Shown: piece by piece, positions 57,473-64,000 of the stretch | Position numbering within the stretch: the first letter of the stretch is position 1 | How the letters are laid out: each line of letters starts with the position of its first letter | NCBI GenBank assembly: GCA_964391885.1 | Contig: CAYMNU010000075.1 | Location: 7,650 to 71,649, forward strand | Origin: CAYMNU01 sp964391885 | Lineage (GTDB): Archaea; Altiarchaeota; Altiarchaeia; JAFGQM01 | Direction: 5' to 3' | DNA: 64,000 nucleotides | Translations under genes and position numbers: made by a program | Notes under the pieces: generated by a model | Told to the model about the DNA's origin: nothing | Seen by the model: only the letters and a program-made list of their open reading frames with translations | Databases searched by the model: none

Positions 57473-58206
57473 TTTCTGTGTCGCTTTACAAGATGTATTT
57501 CCCTCCTGTTTCCTACACCGCGTCTGAACACAAGTAATCTTTCTCTGGCTCTCTTGAGCAGTGCTGCCCTAATCCTCAATTGCCTCTTAGGGCCTGTTAT
57601 AGGATTTGCAGTGTCCCTGTACAATGCCTTTCTGGAGACTGCAAATTCCCTGTTCTCCCCCTCTGCAATATTCATAAGCTCACCTACTGCATGCTCATAC
57701 CAGCTTTGGTACCTCTTGTTAAGCTTCTTCGGAAGTGCACTACCTTCAAGCGCCTTAGCCTTGGATTGGGCTTTCTGGGCGTGAATGGACTCTACAAGCC
57801 TCTCTATATTATTCATTAACTCATCCCTGGGCCCATTCCAGGACGGTCCGAATTCAGTGGGTTTCCAACCTTCTCGTATATAATGGGACTGGGCTGATTT
57901 CAGCACCAATGGCCTCGTGGCTTCCAGTTCCATCTCAGCACGCAGGCTTCCTACCGATCCTGGGAATTCAGAAGAAGGGCCGGCTGGAACGAGCGCCCGT
58001 CCGGCGTTTTTAAAAATAGCCATATCTTCGGGCTTGGGGTAAACAGCCACATTAAGGTTCCTGACATGCCCCTCCCGGGACCATCGCGTATTTGTCGCCA
58101 CAAGCATCTTGCCCTTCGGGTGTTTTGTGAATCGTGTAGCCCCAATCGTACGGGATTCTCCATTCGGCACCTCTTCCCATGCATGCCTGACAGTTTTTTC
58201 ATCCAT
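57469..58206 (-). CDS. Unknown protein coupled to the JAMM gene
   Basis: 245 residues. N-terminal half: TIGATRFTKHPKGKMLVATN and a VRNLNVAVYPKPEDMAIFKN beta-rich segment. C-terminal 100 residues: helical and basic (KALEGSALPKKLNKRYQSWY, RIRAALLKRARERLLVFRRG). No domain is recognised. Its 3' end overlaps the JAMM start. It lies between the purine operon and the JAMM gene. Confidence 0.6.
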   Translation of the reverse strand: MDEKTVRHAWEEVPNGESRTIGATRFTKHPKGKMLVATNTRWSREGHVRNLNVAVYPKPEDMAIFKNAGRALVPAGPSSEFPGSVGSLRAEMELEATRPLVLKSAQSHYIREGWKPTEFGPSWNGPRDELMNNIERLVESIHAQKAQSKAKALEGSALPKKLNKRYQSWYEHAVGELMNIAEGENREFAVSRKALYRDTANPITGPKRQLRIRAALLKRARERLLVFRRGVGNRREIHLVKRHRK

Positions 58207-58251
58207 TCCATGCGCCTAGTGAAAGATAACTGTCTATTTGGGCAAAACAAA

Positions 58252-58259
58252 TAAAAAAA
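58252..58259 (-). terminator. T-run after purL
   Basis: On the minus strand seven T follow the purL stop almost directly, then ATTTGTTTTGCC. There is no stable hairpin. The same sequence may contribute a TATA box for the gene starting at 58206. Confidence 0.35.
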
Positions 58260-60404
58260 CTAAATCAGCAGCTTTTCCAAAGCAGTCTCCCACTTCTCTT
58301 TGGCTGCCTTCAGCGAAACCTCAAACTTTCCGAAGCCCAGCTCCTCGCCACCCACCTCTCCGAGAACCTGAGCTTTCACCCCGGCCTCTTCGGCAGCATT
58401 CAGGACTGCATCTGGATTCTTCGCCGTGACCACGTAACGGGCATTCGACTCAGAGAAGAGCTTCTCATTATCATCAATATTTTCATCCATCCTTGCGATG
58501 TCGACATCGAAACCTTTCCCGCCTTCAAAAGCCATCTTTGCCAGCCCCACGGCGAGGCCGCCCTTGGACAAGTCATGGCAGGCGTTGATTTTCCTGTTCC
58601 CAATCAAATCCAGAACCAGCTTATTGGTCTTCTTCTCAACCGAAAAATCGACCTTCGGCGCATCGCCCAGCTCTGCCTTCGTTTCACCCAAGAGAATTAT
58701 CGCATCGCCTTCTTCTTTGAAGGCAGTGTCCATAGTTTCATTTAATGAAACTTTCCCTAGGATAGTGACTATGGGCGAAATGTTGATGCTCTTCCCGTTT
58801 GTCTCGTTATAGAAGCTGACGTTGCCGGATACTACAGGAATATCAAAGAATCTGAACCCCTCTGCAAGCGCCTCGACGCTCGCCTTGAACTGCCACATAG
58901 CCTTGGGCTTCTCCGGGTTGCCGAAGTTAAGGCAGTCTACAGCCGCAAGCGCCCTGCCCCCGACTGCCGTGACATTTCTCAACGCCTCGGCAATCGCCTC
59001 CTTCGAGCCCTCGGCCGCGTCGATTGCACAATGCTTGGAATTACATCCAGCGCCCAGAACCGCCCCGGCTTCATCAGTTATCCTCGTAATCGAGGAATCC
59101 TGGTTTGACTTGGTCACACTCCTCAGCTGAACCTCGTGGTCATACTGCTCATAAATCCACTTCTTCGAAGCAATGTTCGGCTCTTCCAGAAGCCTAATAA
59201 AATATTCCTTAGAGTCTTTAATATCCGGCTTCTCAACAGGCGCCTTAGCCATAGGCTCGACAGGCCTGTCAAACGCTGGCCCGTTGGTTATCAGCTCTGA
59301 GGGGACGTCCACTATAGTCTTGCCCCCTTTCTTGACAACGTAATTGCGCCCGTCTGTCACTCTTCCGATGCGGGCATGCGGGACGTCCCATTTGTCAAGT
59401 ATTTTTTCAACCTCTTCCTCGCGCCCTTTTTTGACAATCAGCATCATCCTCTCCTGCGTCTCTGAGAGGAGTATCTCCCAAGGCTCCATGCCCTCCTCGC
59501 GGAGATGCACAGCGTCCAAATCGATTTCCGCTCCCTTCTCGGTCTTGTGGACAATTTCAGAAGTGGCGCATATGAAGCCTCCCCCCCCTAAATCCTTGCA
59601 GCCCTGGAAGGCATCAGTTTTGTATATCTCCATGAAAGCGTCAATGAGAAGCTTCTCTGACAGTGGGTCTTCAATTTGCACCGCTGGCCTAGATTCCTCT
59701 TCGCTGCTGTCGGACAACTCTTCTGAAGCAAAAGTCACACCATGGATGCCGTCGCGACCGGTCTTGCTGCCTATGAGCATCATGGTGTCCCCTGCATTTG
59801 GCGCAACGCTCCTCACAATCTTATCGCTTTCCACAAGCCCGATGGCCACAACATTGACCAAAGGGTTGCCGTTGAAGCTTGCATCAAATTCCGCCTCGCC
59901 ACCGATTGTGGGGACCCCCAAACAATTCCCATATGAACTTATGCCCTTTACAATATTCTCAAAAAGGTATTTAGACCTTTCATCCTTCTTGATGTCGCCC
60001 AGCCTAAGCGGGTCCAAGCAGGCTATGGGCTTTGCACCCTTTGAAAAAATATCGCGAACTATACCGCCTATTCCCGTTGCAGCCCCGGCGACCGGCTCTA
60101 TAGCCGAGGGGTGGTTGTGCGACTCCATGCCGATTGCAATGCCCCATTTATCATCAAATCTGACTATCCCGCAGTCGTCGCCGACGCCCAGCAAAACGTT
60201 CTCGCCCTCGGTCGGGAAAAGCTTTAAGTATTTTCTCGAGGATTTGTAAGAGCAGTGCTCAGACCACATGACATCGAGCATGGCCCATTCTATGTCATTG
60301 GGCTCACGCCCGAGGCGCTTCCTGGCAAGCTCCAGCTCTTCGTCGCTGAGAGATACATTCGGCCTTCCCCTGTCTTCACATCCGTAGCATATATCGTCGC
60401 CCAT
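58260..60404 (-). CDS. purL: Phosphoribosylformylglycinamidine synthase large subunit
   Basis: 714 residues, the small PurL form that works with PurQ and PurS: SEHCSYKSSRKYLKLF, ESHNHPSAIEPVAGAATGIG, GGGGFICATSEIV, YDHEVQLRSVTKSNQDSS, HDLSKGGLAVGLAKMA. It converts FGAR to FGAM using ATP and glutamine ammonia. The N-terminal CYGCEDRG extension is unusual. Its start overlaps the purQ stop by 1 bp. Confidence 0.95.
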   Translation of the reverse strand: MGDDICYGCEDRGRPNVSLSDEELELARKRLGREPNDIEWAMLDVMWSEHCSYKSSRKYLKLFPTEGENVLLGVGDDCGIVRFDDKWGIAIGMESHNHPSAIEPVAGAATGIGGIVRDIFSKGAKPIACLDPLRLGDIKKDERSKYLFENIVKGISSYGNCLGVPTIGGEAEFDASFNGNPLVNVVAIGLVESDKIVRSVAPNAGDTMMLIGSKTGRDGIHGVTFASEELSDSSEEESRPAVQIEDPLSEKLLIDAFMEIYKTDAFQGCKDLGGGGFICATSEIVHKTEKGAEIDLDAVHLREEGMEPWEILLSETQERMMLIVKKGREEEVEKILDKWDVPHARIGRVTDGRNYVVKKGGKTIVDVPSELITNGPAFDRPVEPMAKAPVEKPDIKDSKEYFIRLLEEPNIASKKWIYEQYDHEVQLRSVTKSNQDSSITRITDEAGAVLGAGCNSKHCAIDAAEGSKEAIAEALRNVTAVGGRALAAVDCLNFGNPEKPKAMWQFKASVEALAEGFRFFDIPVVSGNVSFYNETNGKSINISPIVTILGKVSLNETMDTAFKEEGDAIILLGETKAELGDAPKVDFSVEKKTNKLVLDLIGNRKINACHDLSKGGLAVGLAKMAFEGGKGFDVDIARMDENIDDNEKLFSESNARYVVTAKNPDAVLNAAEEAGVKAQVLGEVGGEELGFGKFEVSLKAAKEKWETALEKLLI

Positions 60405-61078
60405 TATAATCTTGATTTAATGTATTCCAGCATGCCTTCAAATATCCTTTTTCCATCCTCGTCGCCCAGTATCCTCTCTGAGCACCTTTCAGGATGCGGC
60501 ATTAAACCGAGGACATTGCCCTCTTTATTGCAAATCCCGGCAATCCCGTCCAGGGACCCGTTCGGGTTCTCGCCATGATAACGGAAGCATATCTGATTGT
60601 TTTTCCTCAGGCTCTCCAGGGTCTCGTCATCGCAGTAATATCTCCCCTCCCCGTGTGCGATAGGCATCCGGATGATATCACCCTTATTGTAGCCTTTCGT
60701 GAACGCACTAGTGTTATTATCCACCTCCAGCTCCGCCCATTTGCAGATGAACTTCATGGTGGTGTTATTGGTTAGCGCTCCCGGCAGAAGCCCGGACTCG
60801 CACAACACCTGGAAGCCGTTGCAGATACCTAATACGGGCTTTCCCTCAACTGCGAGCTCCTTAACCTTTTCAAGGACGGGCATCTTAGCGGCTATGCCGC
60901 CTGCTCGCAGGTGGTCGCCGTATGAGAAGCCGCCCGGGATTACAAGCCCGTCAAGGTCGTGGATGTTATCCTGCTCTTTGAAGAATACGAGTTTGGTATC
61001 CTCTTTAAGTACTTCTCTAATTACATGGATGATGTCAAGGTCGCAGTTGCTGCCTGGGAATTGGAGTACTCCTATCAT
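60404..61078 (-). CDS. purQ: FGAM synthase glutamine amidotransferase subunit
   Basis: 224 residues: GVLQFPGSNCDLDIIHVIRE, LVIPGGFSYGDHLRAGGIAA, catalytic Cys in PVLGICNGFQVLCESGLLPG, His/Glu in LMPHPERCSE. It releases ammonia from glutamine for PurL. It is co-transcribed with purS (40 bp) and purL. Confidence 0.96.
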   Translation of the reverse strand: MIGVLQFPGSNCDLDIIHVIREVLKEDTKLVFFKEQDNIHDLDGLVIPGGFSYGDHLRAGGIAAKMPVLEKVKELAVEGKPVLGICNGFQVLCESGLLPGALTNNTTMKFICKWAELEVDNNTSAFTKGYNKGDIIRMPIAHGEGRYYCDDETLESLRKNNQICFRYHGENPNGSLDGIAGICNKEGNVLGLMPHPERCSERILGDEDGKRIFEGMLEYIKSRL

Positions 61079-61118
61079 ATTTTTTGTTAAAAGATCTTGT
61101 TAAAAAATTATATTTGCA

Positions 61119-61358
61119 TCACTTCACGATAATCTCATAATCCTGGATTACAGGGTTCACGAGCATCCTCCGGCACATTTCATCCGCCTGCTTTCTCGCC
61201 TCGTCAGCACTCGCTGCATCAATTCTCATAGCAAACGCACGCTTCGTGTCGAAATCCGACACGTTTTTGTATCCCAGAAGCTGGAGGCTGCGCTCTATAG
61301 TCTTGGCCTCTGGATTTAAAAGCCCTTTTTTCAGTTTCACATTTATCTCAATGTCCAT
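61119..61358 (-). CDS. purS: FGAM synthase subunit PurS
   Basis: 79 residues from the ATG at 61358 (a GGTGG site precedes it; an ATG 36 bp earlier is less likely): DIEINVKLKKGLLNPEAKTI, SLQLLGYKNVSDFDTKRAF, ADEMCRRMLVNPVIQDYEI. It bridges PurL and PurQ in the complex. Confidence 0.92.
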   Translation of the reverse strand: MDIEINVKLKKGLLNPEAKTIERSLQLLGYKNVSDFDTKRAFAMRIDAASADEARKQADEMCRRMLVNPVIQDYEIIVK

Positions 61359-61400
61359 GTTACCACCCGAGGCATATTTAGTTGGCGCAGGCATAAAAAA

Positions 61401-61558
61401 TCAGGACCTCCACGGATCCTCTCTCATCTTTTTACGCGCTTCCTTTTTGACTCTTCTAGCCGCAAATAAGGTTACTATCTTCTTCTTTGAACGTGCTATC
61501 CTGTCGCTTGCCAGCTTTTGTACCCTGTTTATATTGTTTGCCGGCCTTTCTTGGGCAT
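61401..61558 (-). pseudogene. Possible frameshifted small basic gene
   Basis: Between purB and purS an ATG (61558) opens MPKKGRQTI and stops; one nucleotide out of frame the reading continues NRVQKLASDRIARSKKKIVT ... ARKKMREDPWRS to the stop at 61401-61403. The overlap around AACAATATAAAC could be a frameshift or a sequencing error. The basic composition recalls ribosomal or RNase P small proteins, but no match is certain. Confidence 0.3.
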
Positions 61559-61570
61559 TTTATTGTGAAA

Positions 61571-62908
61571 CTAAGAAAGCCTCTTCACAACCGCTTCCAC
61601 CTGCTCGACAGCAGTCCCGATGTAGCTTTCCGGGTTCATGGCTTCTTCAAGCTCCTTTGTGCCGAGCAGCTTCCTTAGCTGCTTGTCCTTGTTAAGCACT
61701 TCTATGAACGGCTCCCCAGTCTCATAAACCTTCATGGCGCTCTCCCTGACAAGCTCGTGGGCATCCTGCCTGCCCATCCCCTTTTCCACAAGCGTGACCA
61801 TTATCTTCTCGGCCATTATCAGGCCTTTGGTTTGGTTTAGGACCCTTGCGATATTCTCGGGCTTGAACTCCAGATTCTTCAAGACGTCGATGCTTTTCAC
61901 AAGCATGTAGTCCGTGAGTATACAGGCCTCCGGGAATATTATTCTCTCAGGCGCGGAGTTGCTCAAATCCCTCTCGTGCCACAGGGCAATGTTATCCATG
62001 GCCGCGAAGGCGTCCGCTTTTATTATGCGCGAGAGCCCGCATATCCTCTCAGCCATTATCGGGTTCCTCTTGTGCGGCATCGTCGAGCTGCCCACCTGCT
62101 TGCCCTTTTTGAAGCCTTCGGCAACCTCGTCTATCTCGGTGCGTTGCAGATTGCGTATCTCAGTCATTATCTTGTTGAGCGTTTCCCCGACGAGCGCGAG
62201 GTTGAAGACAAACTCGGCGTGCCTGTCGCGCTGTATCACCTGGTTGGACACATTGACTGCGTGGAGGTCCAAATATTCCATGGCCTTTTCCTGTATCTCC
62301 ATAGCGCCCTTTCCAAGAGCCGCTTGTGTGCCCACTGCACCTGTCATCTGGCCGACCAGTATCCTGGGCCTGTACTCGCCCAGCCTGTCTATGTGGCGCT
62401 GCACCTCTTCCGCCCATATGGCGAACTTAAGCCCGTATGTAGTGGGCACGGCGTGCTGCGCATGCGTCCGCCCTATACACACTGTCTTCTTGTGCCTGTA
62501 GGCGAGGTCGACCAGGATGCTGCGCAGGTCATATAAGTCCTGCTCAAAGAAGATAAGAAAATCCTTTATCTGGAGCGCAAGCGATGTATCCATGATGTCC
62601 GCCGACGTCGCCCCCAGATGGATGTATTTGCCGGCATCCCCGCATTGCTCGGAATAAGCCTTGACCATGGCCATCAGGTCGTGGTTTATCTCATCCTCTA
62701 CCTCTTTTACTCTTTCAACAGTGACATGCTTAGTCGAGCACTTGGATTCTATCTCTTTTGATGCAGCCTCGGGTATGTTGCCCACGTCGGCATGCGCCTT
62801 TGCAAGGGCGCACTCCACGTCCAGGAGCCTCTGCAGCTTGTTCTCTCCCTCAAATATTGCCTTGACTTCCTTGCGCCCGTAGCGCCCGTCGATGGGGTGT
62901 ATGGCCAT
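61571..62908 (-). CDS. purB: Adenylosuccinate lyase
   Basis: 445 residues: the signature GSSTMPHKRNPIMAERICGL, catalytic His in VCIGRTHAQHAVPTTYGLKF, HLGATSADIMDTSLALQ. It performs two steps of purine synthesis (SAICAR and adenylosuccinate cleavage). Its start overlaps the HEPN stop (TAATG), so it may be translationally coupled to the toxin-antitoxin pair. Confidence 0.96.
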   Translation of the reverse strand: MAIHPIDGRYGRKEVKAIFEGENKLQRLLDVECALAKAHADVGNIPEAASKEIESKCSTKHVTVERVKEVEDEINHDLMAMVKAYSEQCGDAGKYIHLGATSADIMDTSLALQIKDFLIFFEQDLYDLRSILVDLAYRHKKTVCIGRTHAQHAVPTTYGLKFAIWAEEVQRHIDRLGEYRPRILVGQMTGAVGTQAALGKGAMEIQEKAMEYLDLHAVNVSNQVIQRDRHAEFVFNLALVGETLNKIMTEIRNLQRTEIDEVAEGFKKGKQVGSSTMPHKRNPIMAERICGLSRIIKADAFAAMDNIALWHERDLSNSAPERIIFPEACILTDYMLVKSIDVLKNLEFKPENIARVLNQTKGLIMAEKIMVTLVEKGMGRQDAHELVRESAMKVYETGEPFIEVLNKDKQLRKLLGTKELEEAMNPESYIGTAVEQVEAVVKRLS

Positions 62909-63300
62909 TATGATTCCTCTAATAATCTTTCTACTCTGTCTACAAAATCCTTTGCTTTTTCAAGCGCGCCCGAAGCCTCTTCCCCGGAAAAGACCGTAGC
63001 GGTTTCGTAATCCGCGGCCAAACGCTCGTCCATCGCAAAAGAGAGCGCCTTTGAATACAATTCTTCAACAAAGCCGGATTTTATGAACTCCAGCCCAAAC
63101 TTCCCAATAGTCCCTCTATGGGTTTTTGTCTCCACGCCCTTATTGGATAGCGCCGCCTTTGCTGTATGGAACATGGTATAGTAGGATCGCCCGACCGAAG
63201 TGCGGAATTTCCCTGATTCTAGAAGTATCTGGGCAGACTCCAGCTCTTCATGGGCCACATCCAATTCGGCCTTAGTTCTCCTTGTATAAGACGATGCCAT
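62908..63300 (-). CDS. hepT: HEPN-domain protein (HepT-like)
   Basis: 130 residues, four-helix HEPN fold. The catalytic-type R-x6-H is in RSYYTMFHTAKAALSNKG. It is paired with the upstream nucleotidyltransferase (start 29 bp inside it). In MntA-HepT systems HepT is an RNase toxin and MntA adenylylates it as antitoxin. Confidence 0.85.
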   Translation of the reverse strand: MASSYTRRTKAELDVAHEELESAQILLESGKFRTSVGRSYYTMFHTAKAALSNKGVETKTHRGTIGKFGLEFIKSGFVEELYSKALSFAMDERLAADYETATVFSGEEASGALEKAKDFVDRVERLLEES

Positions 63301-63610
63301 CTTCTCGCACGTTTTTTATAAAAAATGATTCGTTATCACCTAAGGATTTCATCTCTGAACGGGGCATTACCGCGATTGAAATGAGTTCCCCCTTATTCAG
63401 CAGCACGGGCGTCGTAAGGCTGTGCAGGTCCCATAGCATCTTATGCCTCGGCACGTCCGAAACCACTAAAAGGTCTATGTCGCTCTCTTTTCCTGACTTG
63501 CCCCTTGCGACGCTGCCATAGAGTATAATCTCCTCTATCCTGTCGCCGTAGCGCCTTACCGCTTCCTTCGCGAAGTCCTCTGCTATCTTTCTTCTGCTTG
63601 TCACTTCCAC
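63272..63610 (-). CDS. mntA: MNT-domain nucleotidyltransferase (MntA-like)
   Basis: 112 residues: the pol-beta motif GSVARGKSGKESDIDLLVV (GS-x10-DxD), the ADP/AMP-transfer site of MntA-type antitoxins. It lies upstream of and overlaps HEPN. With HEPN it forms the type VII-like pair that opens the purine operon. Confidence 0.88.
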   Translation of the reverse strand: MEVTSRRKIAEDFAKEAVRRYGDRIEEIILYGSVARGKSGKESDIDLLVVSDVPRHKMLWDLHSLTTPVLLNKGELISIAVMPRSEMKSLGDNESFFIKNVREDGIVLYKEN

Positions 63611-63682
63611 ATATATTTAGCTGAAGAAAACACTTAAAAGCGAATTTTAAATCATGCCCTCACATTGAGGAATAGTGCCCGC

Positions 63683-64000
63683 CTAGGCAGCCTTCCTAAG
63701 CTTGGAAATCTGCGAGTCAATTGCAGATATCTCTTTTTTCAGCCTTTTTTCGCTCTGTTTCAGGCTTTTCTTGGCAGGCTTGCTGAGCCAGCCCTTCTCC
63801 ATATGAGCCATCTTCTGGCGCTCGTGGGCGAGCACCTCTCTCGCCTGCCTGAGGAAGCCCTCTTTTTCAGCGGGCGGTAGCTTAGACTTCCAGACCTGGC
63901 CGATTATTCGGCTTGTATCCTGCTCCACCTGAGTGGTGTGCTGCATCAGCCGCCTCTCGGCGTCCTTCCTAATCTCTTCTATCTGCCGCTTGCCCTCTGC
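63683..64000 (-). CDS. Helical basic protein, 5' end cut by the window edge
   Basis: The frame is open from the internal ATG at 63946 up to the window edge (RQIEEIRKDAERRL precedes it). 105 codons are visible, rich in Lys/Glu and coiled coil (AREVLAHERQKMAHMEKGWL, LKQSEKRLKKEISAIDSQIS). No domain is recognised. The start lies beyond 64000. Confidence 0.55.
   Translation of the reverse strand, partial: AEGKRQIEEIRKDAERRLMQHTTQVEQDTSRIIGQVWKSKLPPAEKEGFLRQAREVLAHERQKMAHMEKGWLSKPAKKSLKQSEKRLKKEISAIDSQISKLRKAA

Noticed and set aside
1..64000. tRNA, rRNA and CRISPR arrays
   Set aside because: No T-loop consensus with a cloverleaf, no rRNA-like stretch and no regularly spaced direct repeats were found. 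The hairpin block at 32424 has variable stems, unlike CRISPR repeats.

Overview
The window is archaeal chromosome. Archaeal markers include aIF1A, aIF2-beta with a DUF424 partner, NMD3, diphthine synthase DphB, the archaeal Toprim DnaG, RtcB with archease, the archaeal riboflavin synthase RibC, a fused Fae-Hps and a methylene-H4MPT dehydrogenase. Many first-in-operon genes have a TATA-like box 20-31 nt before the start codon, as expected for leaderless mRNAs, while some internal genes have strong GGAGG/AGGTGA Shine-Dalgarno sites. The compact layout, the many lineage-specific basic proteins and a stand-alone [FeFe]-hydrogenase suggest a DPANN-type anaerobe (Iainarchaeota/Micrarchaeota-like). 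That placement is inference. I found no rRNA, tRNA or CRISPR array.

Layout. 1-142: start of an amidohydrolase that runs off the edge. 184-7954 (-): MoxR/DUF58/VWA operon with two small membrane proteins. 8062-12328 (+): two aldolases, a Zn alcohol dehydrogenase, a membrane cytochrome b5 with a small His-bearing membrane partner, and a WrbA quinone reductase. 12348-17777 (-): a compact oxygen/ROS island (superoxide reductase, two rubrerythrins, FTR-like protein, flavodiiron protein, ferritin, rubredoxin) lying downstream of a membrane protein and a minimal [FeFe]-hydrogenase. 17865-29299: DNA repair, methylthioadenosine/purine salvage with an embedded VapBC pair, translation factors, transporters and a ferredoxin. 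29376-35299: two large cell-surface paralogues with Ca-binding-type repeats, separated by a nitroreductase and a striking non-coding block of tandem hairpins. 35357-43029: a one-carbon/riboflavin region (MetV-like, MetF, MtdB, Fae-Hps, RibH, RibC, RibBA, RibD). 43094-49730: DHPS-like protein, IlvE, intein-containing RtcB, methyltransferase, archease. 49769-53736: a protease-less LonB-like ATPase and two Zn-ribbon/proline-rich surface proteins. 53909-58206: DnaG with an RS-like linker, DUF167, two paralogous unknown basic proteins, a JAMM protein and its overlapping partner. 58260-63610: purine operon purB-purS-purQ-purL downstream of an MNT-HEPN toxin-antitoxin pair. 63683-64000: partial helical protein.

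How it may fit together (inference). The first amidohydrolase, MtnP, MtnA, the class II aldolase and the alcohol dehydrogenase could form an anaerobic 5'-deoxynucleoside salvage route to DHAP. Fae-Hps releases ribulose 5-phosphate, which feeds RibBA and RibH, and passes formaldehyde to tetrahydromethanopterin, where MtdB and MetVF oxidise or reduce it. Rubredoxin can carry electrons to the superoxide reductase, rubrerythrins and flavodiiron protein, next to a hydrogenase that could recycle reductant.
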